A stretch of DNA of 64,000 bases from a virus. Shown piece after piece: positions 59,566-64,000 of the stretch. Location of the stretch: IMG/VR virus record IMGVR_UViG_3300034063_001054, positions 124,001 through 188,000 of that record. The stretch is one strand, 5' to 3'. Position 1 is the first letter of the stretch; every line of letters starts with the position of its first letter. The position numbers and the translations under genes were made by a program. Under the pieces are notes generated by a model, which was given only the letters and a program-made list of their open reading frames with translations, was not told the origin of the DNA and searched no databases.

Positions 59566-59868
59566 CTTTTTTCGAACAAACTCTCCCAAATCTGCATCAT
59601 TTGGATGACTCAAGATTTCTTCCCTATTCACACAATGTAAATCTTTAGAAGGTAAGTCAATTGCATCAATACCATAGAAATCGAGTAGTTCAATAACTTT
59701 CATAAGTTTGTGAGTTGTTTCATCAGTTTCACCCCACTCACTTATGATATGGTATCTTTGTTCCCATCCTGAACGAAATATATAAACTACATATGGCTCA
59801 GATATTCCGTGGGGATATATTGTGGTTATATTTGGTTTCTTTTTAACTACAAGTTTGTCATTTTTCAT
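59554..59868 (-). CDS. Hypothetical protein, 104 residues
   Basis: Not recognised. Beta N-terminus (ITTIYPHGISEPYVVYIF) and helical C-terminus (HKLMKVIELLDFYGIDA). Overlaps the upstream membrane protein gene by 11 nt. Confidence 0.65.
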   Translation of the reverse strand: MKNDKLVVKKKPNITTIYPHGISEPYVVYIFRSGWEQRYHIISEWGETDETTHKLMKVIELLDFYGIDAIDLPSKDLHCVNREEILSHPNDADLGEFVRKKLYE

Positions 59869-60073
59869 TGAAGAAGTGTTTTGATATTAGATATGAAAAT
59901 ATAAGAATTATAACCTCACAGGTCAACAAGAAACAAAATGAAGTATCTGCATGTGAGTAATTCATAATTATACTTTTAACCTCCTCAAACTCGAAAATAT
60001 TAAAAGTACCAAAATGATAAGCACCCAACATATAAAACATTAGGTGTAAAACAAGTAAAACACGGATATTCAT
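59858..60073 (-). CDS. Small two-helix membrane protein, 71 residues
   Basis: Two hydrophobic helices (VLLVLHLMFYMLGAYHFG and CFLLTCEVIILIFSYLI) separated by an acidic loop with HADTS. Could be a holin by size and topology, but nothing specific supports that. Overlaps the next gene by 11 nt. Confidence 0.6.
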   Translation of the reverse strand: MNIRVLLVLHLMFYMLGAYHFGTFNIFEFEEVKSIIMNYSHADTSFCFLLTCEVIILIFSYLISKHFFNEK

Positions 60074-60099
60074 TTGAAAAAATTATTGTGGTAAATAAA

Positions 60100-60279
60100 T
60101 CAATCTCTGTTTCTCATATGGATTGGTAACATTCTATGTGTACTTCCCCTCTTTTTGAGATTTGGACTTTTCATTTTGTGTCTTAAGCTCGCTTGTGGAT
60201 AAGAATGACAAGAGGGTCTTTGAAATACAACACAAGATGAAAGTGTAAAAAATAAAAATAATATTAATATCTTTTTCAT
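60100..60279 (-). CDS. Small lipoprotein, 59 residues
   Basis: ATG at 60279 gives MKKILILFLFFTLSSC, a signal peptide with lipobox LSSC; an in-frame ATG two codons upstream is less likely. The mature part is basic and His/Ser-rich without predicted fold. Sense strand GATATTTATGA just upstream is a 7/8 late-element match. Likely envelope-localised. Confidence 0.6.
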   Translation of the reverse strand: MKKILILFLFFTLSSCVVFQRPSCHSYPQASLRHKMKSPNLKKRGSTHRMLPIHMRNRD

Positions 60280-60374
60280 TATCATAAATATCCTAAATGT
60301 CAGTATCTAAAAATCCCAACATATAAAATATTAATAGTACAATTAACATTACATAAAGCATAAGATAATTTTTG

Positions 60375-60451
60375 TACCCCCTGAGAGAATCGAACTCTCA
60401 ATCAAAACATCATCCTAAATGATGCGCGTCTACCTATTCCGCCAAGGGGGT
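60375..60451 (-). tRNA. tRNA-Leu(TAG)
   Basis: Acceptor ACCCCCT/AGGGGGT, D-arm GGCGGAATAGGTAGACGC, anticodon stem-loop CATCA-TTTAGGA-TGATG (anticodon TAG), T-arm GAGAG-TTCGATT-CTCTC. The variable region is only ~8 nt, unlike the long arm normal for tRNA-Leu. CCA not encoded. Confidence 0.85.
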
Positions 60452-60460
60452 ATTTTTGTA

Positions 60461-60542
60461 GTCGGGATGAGACTCGAACTCATAAGGTCTTACTGACCAC
60501 AACGGTTTAAGTGTTGCGTGGATACCAATTTCACCACCCGAC
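60461..60542 (-). tRNA. tRNA-Leu(TAA)
   Basis: Acceptor GTCGGG/CCCGAC, Leu-type D-arm GGTGAAATTGG, anticodon loop CTTAAAC (TAA) on stem CAACA/CGTTG with one A-C mismatch, long variable arm GGTC-AGTAA-GACC, T-arm ATGAG-TTCGAGT-CTCAT. CCA not encoded. Confidence 0.88.
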
Positions 60543-60547
60543 CTACA

Positions 60548-60679
60548 TTACAAACCAAATCCCAACTTAATGAGATATACCAAACCCAGTACAATTAAAG
60601 CTAACATCGTACCTGCAAACATCTGTAAAGAAAACTTAACTTGTTCTTCACTTTTTCCTTGATTCTTGTTCTCCATCAT
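60548..60679 (-). CDS. Single-pass membrane peptide, 43 residues
   Basis: ATG at 60679 overlaps the preceding stop as ATGA. Charged N-terminus (NKNQGKSEEQVKF) and a C-terminal hydrophobic helix (MFAGTMLALIVLGLVYLI). Likely inner-membrane; function unknown. Confidence 0.58.
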   Translation of the reverse strand: MMENKNQGKSEEQVKFSLQMFAGTMLALIVLGLVYLIKLGFGL

Positions 60680-60918
60680 AAAAATTTTTGATAATCCATA
60701 AAATGTTTATTTACCCACATTTTACCTGTTACTTGAGTTGGATGTTCTCGTTTACTTAGGTCGAAAATTTCAACCATCGTTTTTCTTTCATTATCTAACT
60801 CATCCCAAAGATAAGATATCGCCAAGTTTAATTTCCGTTTTTCCTCAGTACCAACCTCGGACTCTCTGACAAGTTTTTCTAACTTTGCTATAACATTTTG
60901 AATGGGGGTGTTTTTCAT
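60676..60918 (-). CDS. Hypothetical helical protein, 80 residues
   Basis: I chose ATG at 60918 (MKNTPIQNVIAKLEK); the open frame upstream begins inside the previous gene and has a poor sequence. Helical and charged, with a KREHPTQVTGKMWVNKHFMDY tail (positions ~57-77). Coupled to the membrane peptide by ATGA. Confidence 0.6.
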   Translation of the reverse strand: MKNTPIQNVIAKLEKLVRESEVGTEEKRKLNLAISYLWDELDNERKTMVEIFDLSKREHPTQVTGKMWVNKHFMDYQKFL

Positions 60919-60934
60919 CACAACTTTAATTTTT

Positions 60935-61111
60935 TTAATTGTTAATGTCAAGTTCCAACTGACTCTCACTAAATATGTGCAACATTCCATTGTCGATTAA
61001 TTCAGCAACAATTCTTGTTTCACCTGATGTGGTTTGAAATACCGCCACTACGATACCAGGGAACTTATACCCTTTTGGTTTGTAAACCTTGTCTCCTACT
61101 TTGAACTTCAT
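60935..61111 (-). CDS. Small KOW/SH3-like protein, 58 residues
   Basis: ATG at 61111, TAA at 60935. KFKVGDKVYKPKGYKFPGIV looks like a KOW-type beta motif at the start of a small SH3-like barrel, with a second strand block (TRIVAELIDNGMLHIF). Common as small phage nucleic-acid or structural modules. Function unknown. Confidence 0.6.
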   Translation of the reverse strand: MKFKVGDKVYKPKGYKFPGIVVAVFQTTSGETRIVAELIDNGMLHIFSESQLELDINN

Positions 61112-61117
61112 TTTTTT

Positions 61118-61522
61118 CTATTTTAAATAATTAACATGTATTGAATGAAAACCCTCACTCCTATTTATTTTTAATTCCATCCTTGAACCAGTAACATAAT
61201 CAACCCAAACATTTTCACCAACTTTCACATATGGCTCCAAATCTTTATAAGATTTGTTTAACATCTTGATTGGTCTGTAAACACTCCAATTTGCACAATA
61301 TTCTACCCCATTACTTTCAACAAAAATGAACCCATAACTTTCCAATTGTTTCTCGTCCATATACACAATATCATAATAATAAGTAAAAATCTTTAATCCA
61401 TCAATGAATTCGGTTTTGTGATTTGTACCTAGATTTTTTTCAATTTGTTGGGGAGATAAACCTAGTTGTGCAAATGTTAAAAATGGTAAAAATAATAATA
61501 GAAATAAAATCGTTTTTTTCAT
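61118..61522 (-). CDS. Secreted hypothetical protein, 134 residues
   Basis: N-terminal signal peptide (KKTILFLLLFLPFLTFAQ, cleavage after TFA). The mature part has mixed strands (IFTYYYDIVYMDEKQLE; GFIFVESNGVEYCANW) without a recognised domain. Would be periplasmic. Expression could come from the tRNA-side upstream region. Confidence 0.68.
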   Translation of the reverse strand: MKKTILFLLLFLPFLTFAQLGLSPQQIEKNLGTNHKTEFIDGLKIFTYYYDIVYMDEKQLESYGFIFVESNGVEYCANWSVYRPIKMLNKSYKDLEPYVKVGENVWVDYVTGSRMELKINRSEGFHSIHVNYLK

Positions 61523-61536
61523 AATTTTTGTTTTAG

Positions 61537-61610
61537 TACACCCATTTGGATTCGAACCAAAGACCTACTGCTTAGAAGGCAGTTGCTCTATCCAGCTGAG
61601 CTATGGGTGC
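61537..61610 (-). tRNA. tRNA-Arg(TCT)
   Basis: Acceptor GCACCCA/TGGGTGT (first pair G-U), D-arm AGCTCAGCTGGATAGAGC, anticodon stem-loop ACTGC-CTTCTAA-GCAGT, T-arm TTTGG-TTCGAAT-CCAAA. Reads AGA codons, frequent in this AT-rich genome. Confidence 0.95.
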
Positions 61611-61651
61611 ATAATTTCCCCACCTTGAGATTACTGGTGAGTAGTTATTTC

Positions 61652-61674
61652 GGTTTTTTCCTATTCAAAAAACC
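61652..61674 (-). other. Conserved hairpin with GAATAGG loop, copy 1
   Basis: Minus strand GGTTTTTT-GAATAGG-AAAAAACC, followed by GAAAT. It lies 42 nt upstream of tRNA-Arg. A second copy with a shorter stem precedes another tRNA at 62706. Possible processing or control element. Confidence 0.55.
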
Positions 61675-61829
61675 TGTTGGGCATCCCCACTGAAAAAAGT
61701 CACACATACGAAGGAGGGGGTGTGCTGCCGCCTTTAACCCTAAGAATCGGCATTCCGTTGTCCGATTTGAACGAGTTCATTGTTAAATGAGTCTTGAACC
61801 AAAGACTGCTGAGTATCTCTTACTCATTG
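61675..61829 (-). other. Non-coding stretch with decayed tRNA-like sequence
   Basis: No open frame above ~20 codons. Minus-strand GCAGTCTTTGGTTCAAG resembles the 3' half of the tRNA-Arg at 61537 but cannot complete its T-stem; an AATGAGT/ACTCATT pair encloses it. Possibly a tRNA relic. Confidence 0.4.
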
Positions 61830-61936
61830 TAGTCAGGACAGGATTCGAACCTGTAAAATCTTTTATCTGGTTTAGGGTAGGTTCTATTCCTATCTCCTTC
61901 CAAAACATATAGCGTCTACCATTCCGCCACCTGGCT
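61830..61936 (-). tRNA. Unusual tRNA-like gene, isotype unclear
   Basis: Acceptor AGCCAGG/CCTGACT (one mismatch), Leu-like D-arm GGCGGAATGGTAGACGC, perfect T-arm ACAGG-TTCGAAT-CCTGT and discriminator A. The middle is about 20 nt too long and I cannot form a normal anticodon arm; CTAT/ATAG pairs leave a large loop. The 3' part is nearly identical to the tRNA at 62606. Either an inserted/intron-bearing tRNA or a pseudogene. Confidence 0.5.
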
Positions 61937-61941
61937 AAATT

Positions 61942-62202
61942 TTAATTCAGTGCATCTATTTCCATACAATACAAACCGAACTCTTGTATTTCATCACCAT
62001 ATCTATACTTGTAAGTTCCCTCATATATGTCGGGATAACTACTATCATAAGGAAAATAACCCAAGTATTCAACATCCTTATCTTCAAAGTAGGGTGGTAA
62101 TCCCATATACTCATCCAAGAGTTGTTTGACCTTTTCAACTGTCGTTGCAGTTAGTACTGGGATTTTATCTTCCCTATCTACTATAAGATATATTAGTGCC
62201 AT
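61942..62202 (-). CDS. Hypothetical protein, 86 residues
   Basis: Not recognised. Begins ALIYLIVDREDKIPVLTATT, then a helical VEKVKQLLDEYM and an acidic/Tyr-rich end (YRYGDEIQEFGLYCME). Overlaps the upstream gene by 10 nt. Its stop is 5 nt from the tRNA-like gene. Confidence 0.65.
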   Translation of the reverse strand: MALIYLIVDREDKIPVLTATTVEKVKQLLDEYMGLPPYFEDKDVEYLGYFPYDSSYPDIYEGTYKYRYGDEIQEFGLYCMEIDALN

Positions 62203-62573
62203 TGTTGTAAACTTTTATTTATATTAATTTTTGTCAATTTTTTTTTTCTTTTTTTTTTATTTTTTTCTTTTCCTTTTTTTTCTTTTATTTTTTTTTCTTT
62301 TGTTTTTACGACTTCCACCAAATCCATTTCTGGGTCAGATAATTCTTGATAACCAAACATTGAAAAGTCAGAAATATAAGACCACCACTTTCCATCAAAA
62401 ACATATCTTTCATGGTCTATTTTTGGTTTTTTATTGTCAATGCTTTTACCAAAATAAATTCCATCCCATCCATCTCTTTTCCCTTCTATTGGTGGATTAC
62501 CCTTGATAATTTTTACTAATCTACCATCTCTACTCTTGTAAGTTTTACCTACTTCTAAAATTATATTTTCCAT
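62193..62573 (-). CDS. Hypothetical protein with poly-Lys tail, 126 residues
   Basis: ATG at 62573; the longer open frame runs through the tRNA at 62606 and is rejected. The N-terminal ~80 residues look folded (ILEVGKTYKSRDGRLVKIIKG; DGIYFGKSIDNKK; WWSYISDFSMFGYQEL). The last ~40 are a lysine-rich tail (KEKKIKEKKGKEKNKKKRKK) from a near homopolymeric A tract, where slippage or a sequencing indel could alter the true end. Confidence 0.6.
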   Translation of the reverse strand: MENIILEVGKTYKSRDGRLVKIIKGNPPIEGKRDGWDGIYFGKSIDNKKPKIDHERYVFDGKWWSYISDFSMFGYQELSDPEMDLVEVVKTKEKKIKEKKGKEKNKKKRKKKLTKININKSLQQWH

Positions 62574-62605
62574 ATTTATAATTTTTATTTTTTTAAATAA
62601 GTTAG

Positions 62606-62686
62606 TAGTCAGGACAGGATTCGAACTTGTGACGATAAACGCAGATGTGTACCTCATCTTGGCAGCTCCAATTCTGCCACCTGACT
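62606..62686 (-). tRNA. Class II tRNA-like gene, anticodon GTA by position
   Basis: Acceptor AGTCAGG/CCTGACT is perfect, D-stem GCAG/CTGC, anticodon stem AGATG/CATCT with loop AGGTACA (GTA, Tyr), a variable arm GCG-TTTAT-CGT, and T-arm ACAAG-TTCGAAT-CCTGT with one mismatch. Position 33 is G instead of T, which is abnormal. Isotype tentative. Confidence 0.6.
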
Positions 62687-62705
62687 TTGTTTGTTTAAAC
62701 TTTTC

Positions 62706-62724
62706 GGTTTTCCTATTCAAAACC
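62706..62724 (-). other. Conserved hairpin with GAATAGG loop, copy 2
   Basis: Minus strand GGTTTT-GAATAGG-AAAACC followed by GAAAA, 19 nt upstream of the class II tRNA. Same loop and flank as copy 1 at 61652, with a shorter compensated stem. Confidence 0.55.
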
Positions 62725-62786
62725 TTAACGTCAGGCAACAATCTAAGTGTCAGCCACTACTTGTGAATTATTAGGTGTCACAACCA

Positions 62787-63014
62787 TTAGAAATATTTTC
62801 TTGTCGCCCATTCATATGTATAAAACTCAGGAGCATTACCATTAGGTAGAGATAAAAACATAAAACCATTGTAAGCATTAGATTTATGTAAGATATGTTC
62901 AATCATTGTAATAACCCCCATTTTTTCATCCAAAGATATATTGGTGTTACTGAGTACCAAGTTAGCATAATCTTTTATTTCTTGAACTTGGATTGTTTTT
63001 TTCTCTTTTGCCAT
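62787..63014 (-). CDS. Hypothetical protein, 75 residues
   Basis: Not recognised. Basic start (AKEKKTIQVQEIKDYANLVL), a helical middle and an aromatic end (PEFYTYEWATRKYF). Has its own host-type promoter, so probably early. No family recognised. Confidence 0.68.
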   Translation of the reverse strand: MAKEKKTIQVQEIKDYANLVLSNTNISLDEKMGVITMIEHILHKSNAYNGFMFLSLPNGNAPEFYTYEWATRKYF

Positions 63015-63036
63015 TGTGTTTCCGTTTAAGTGTTCA

Positions 63037-63067
63037 CAAATATAGAAATAGATTTTTAATTACACAA
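63037..63067 (-). promoter_or_regulatory. Bacteroidetes-type promoter
   Basis: Sense strand TTG (63067-63065), 20-nt spacer, TATATTTG (63044-63037), 22 nt before the ATG at 63014. Confidence 0.78.
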
Positions 63068-63097
63068 CCTTTGATGAATATTTTTGGGAAAATATTT

Positions 63098-63170
63098 GAG
63101 CGGATAGTTGGTACCGCCCCAACTTATCTAGTTTGGAAGACTAGAACATTACTTTTATGCTATACCCGCT
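63098..63170 (-). tRNA. tRNA-Gly(TCC), non-canonical D- and T-loops
   Basis: Acceptor AGCGGGTA/TATCCGCT can form 8 bp; anticodon stem-loop CTAGT-CTTCCAA-ACTAG is canonical (TCC, Gly). The D-loop AAAAGTA lacks the GG pair and the T-arm GTTGG-GGCGGTA-CCAAC lacks TTC, so the usual D/T-loop contact cannot form. Either a specialised or a non-functional tRNA. Confidence 0.65.
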
Positions 63171-63173
63171 AAT

Positions 63174-63404
63174 TTACCTTAGATTCCAAATACCACCAGC
63201 AAAACACTTGAAGTCATTGTAACTTGTAACTCTTATAGGGTTTTCTTCATATTTCCACCTATTACAAGTTATATAGATTTCTCCTGTCCATTTATCCTTT
63301 TTGAGAAAGGTATAAATACCATTACGAGATTTGATATGGATTTTATCCCCATTTTTGAGGTTCTTAAACTGAGACAATCTTATTTGTTCCATAAGTGATT
63401 CCAT
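63174..63404 (-). CDS. Hypothetical protein, 76 residues
   Basis: Not recognised. A likely small beta-barrel (NLKNGDKIHIKSRNGIYTFL; GEIYITCNRWKY). An in-frame Met at residue 5 is an alternative start. It sits between two tRNA genes, 3 nt before the tRNA-Gly(TCC), so its transcript could include the tRNA. Confidence 0.6.
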   Translation of the reverse strand: MESLMEQIRLSQFKNLKNGDKIHIKSRNGIYTFLKKDKWTGEIYITCNRWKYEENPIRVTSYNDFKCFAGGIWNLR

Positions 63405-63424
63405 AGTATTTGAATAAAAAGTGG

Positions 63425-63496
63425 AGCCGGTATGAGGAATCGAACCCCATTATCTTGATTACAAGTCAAGTACATCACCACTTATGCTTTACCGGC
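63425..63496 (-). tRNA. tRNA-Thr(TGT)
   Basis: Acceptor GCCGGTA/TACCGGC perfect, D-arm GCAT-AAGTGGTG-ATGT, anticodon stem-loop CTTGA-CTTGTAA-TCAAG, T-arm TGGGG-TTCGATT-CCTCA. CCA not encoded. Canonical in all arms. Confidence 0.95.
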
Positions 63497-63513
63497 ATTT
63501 ATAATTGGGTGGT

Positions 63514-63599
63514 AGGGACTTCCACCCATAGACTTAAGGTTTTTTAGTTATTTTACAATAACCTGCCCGTGTGTCCTTCACCTTAAAACGGGAGTCCCT
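63514..63599 (-). ncRNA. Structured tRNA-like element
   Basis: A perfect 7-bp closing stem AGGGACT/AGTCCCT, an inner CCCGT/ACGGG arm at the D-arm position, and GTTAT-TGTAAA-ATAAC, which resembles a tRNA-Tyr anticodon arm (TTGTAAA) but with a 6-nt loop. No TTC T-loop. Lies between two real tRNAs. Possibly a degenerate tRNA. Confidence 0.45.
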
Positions 63600-63604
63600 T
63601 ATGG

Positions 63605-63677
63605 AGCGATAGACAAGATTCGAACTTGCGACTTTAATCTTGGCAAGATTATGCTCTACCTACTGAGCTACTATCGC
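63605..63677 (-). tRNA. tRNA-Gly(GCC)
   Basis: Acceptor GCGATAG/CTATCGC perfect, D-arm AGCTCAGTAGGTAGAGC, anticodon stem-loop TAATC-TTGCCAA-GATTA, T-arm GCAAG-TTCGAAT-CTTGT. The 5' end overlaps the end of the preceding gene by 7 nt. Confidence 0.95.
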
Positions 63678-63943
63678 TTTTTATAAACATAAGTTATTGT
63701 ATCACCAATCTTATAAACATCATTTCTCTTGGTTATAACAAACTCATCACAATCTGTTGAATAATGATATCTTTTCCCATATTCAATGGTGGATGGTGAT
63801 TCTGTAACATAAAATGTGTCTATAACACATCTTTTAACAATATCCCCATCTTCAATTTCATTATAGTTTGTTCTATTTAGAATTGAAGCTAATAAAACAA
63901 ATGAAACAAAAAATAAAAACAAACAAGGAATTAAATATTTCAT
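63671..63943 (-). CDS. Exported or membrane-anchored protein, 90 residues
   Basis: N-terminal hydrophobic segment (IPCLFLFFVSFVLLASIL) as signal anchor, then a short beta-rich domain with two cysteines (VKRCVIDTFYVTES; YHYSTDCDEFVI) and an end GDTITYVYKKR. Not recognised. Its stop codon lies in the acceptor stem of tRNA-Gly(GCC). The frame is open further upstream to the window edge, but the ATG at 63943 follows a likely stop of another gene by 2 nt. Confidence 0.65.
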   Translation of the reverse strand: MKYLIPCLFLFFVSFVLLASILNRTNYNEIEDGDIVKRCVIDTFYVTESPSTIEYGKRYHYSTDCDEFVITKRNDVYKIGDTITYVYKKR

Positions 63944-63945
63944 CT

Positions 63946-63999
63946 TTAAACTTTTAACAAATAAATTAATAATGAACCCAAAGTATAACCAATACTGGA
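63946..63999 (-). CDS. Partial 3' end of a membrane protein gene
   Basis: The frame ending at TAA 63946 reads SSIGYTLGSLLIYLLKV, a hydrophobic C-terminus, and continues past the window edge. Stop-to-start spacing of 2 nt to the next gene fits the local gene packing. Too short for a firm call. Confidence 0.4.
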   Translation of the reverse strand, partial: SSIGYTLGSLLIYLLKV

Positions 64000-64000
64000 T

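Noticed and set aside
59858-60073. Holin call for the 71-residue membrane protein
   Set aside because: Size and two helices fit, but such proteins are common and no lysis-gene neighbour or motif supports it.
60919-60990. Longer start for the 80-residue protein
   Set aside because: The extension overlaps the end of the small KOW-like gene and has no support; ATG at 60918 is used.
62574-62741. N-terminal extension of the poly-Lys protein
   Set aside because: It runs through a tRNA gene with good acceptor and T-arm; the ATG at 62573 fits the local start context.
1-64000. SmpB, ClpP, integrase or attachment sites
   Set aside because: I looked for these as partners or signs of a prophage and recognised none in the window.

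Overview
The window is a continuous piece of a large, AT-rich tailed-phage genome (Caudoviricetes, T4-like myovirus core) that most likely infects a member of the Bacteroidetes/Flavobacteriia. The phage assignment rests on a T4-type head block: terminase (gp17), portal (gp20), prohead protease (gp21), acidic core protein and major capsid protein (gp23), plus a gp55-like late sigma factor and a gp5-like OB-fold hub protein. The host assignment rests on several TTG-N19/20-TAnnTTTG promoters (the Bacteroidetes form), A-rich start-codon contexts without Shine-Dalgarno motifs, short lipoproteins, and a DUF4494-like protein. No integrase, attachment site or bacterial housekeeping gene was seen.

Layout. 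(1) 1-17.7 kb, plus strand: a tightly packed glycan locus with several GT-A/GT-B transferases, three GT11 (fucosyltransferase-like) proteins, GT17 and exostosin-like enzymes, an RfbH-type PLP/[2Fe-2S] dehydrase, sugar reductase/epimerase/C-methyltransferase domains, a nucleotide-sugar dehydrogenase, an acetyltransferase and several multidomain fusions, one of them a glycosyltransferase joined to an NAD+ synthetase domain. (2) 17.7-28.9 kb, plus strand: PhoH, a HAD-like hydrolase, two more glycosyltransferases, the late sigma factor and baseplate/tail or other virion proteins, closed by a strong terminator. (3) 29.4-52.8 kb, mostly minus strand: head genes and many acidic or repeat-rich virion or internal proteins. 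Three plus-strand insertions are notable: a 74-residue protein, ribosomal protein bS21, and a ClpC-like ATPase. (4) 52.8-53.2 kb: a complete tmRNA gene on the plus strand. (5) 53.3-64 kb, minus strand: lysis/envelope proteins, many small accessory proteins and a tRNA cluster (Leu, Leu, Arg, Gly, Thr, Gly plus several degenerate tRNA-like elements).

How it may work together. Late genes on both strands are preceded by a short element, ATATTTATA, placed about 10-30 nt before the start codon; the encoded gp55-like sigma is the obvious candidate to read it. The tmRNA and several early genes instead have host-type promoters. The phage carries an unusual set of translation and protein-turnover functions: tmRNA with a long non-standard tag ending AEEAVVA, bS21, tRNAs, a ClpC-like unfoldase that lacks the N-domain but keeps the ClpP-docking VGF loop, a divergently transcribed UVR-motif (McsA-like) protein sharing a dyad-rich control region with it, and an M20/M42-type peptidase. 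I regard this putative ribosome-rescue and proteolysis module, together with the glycosyltransferase-NadE fusion, as the most interesting content. Its functional linkage is inference from gene content, not shown by the sequence.
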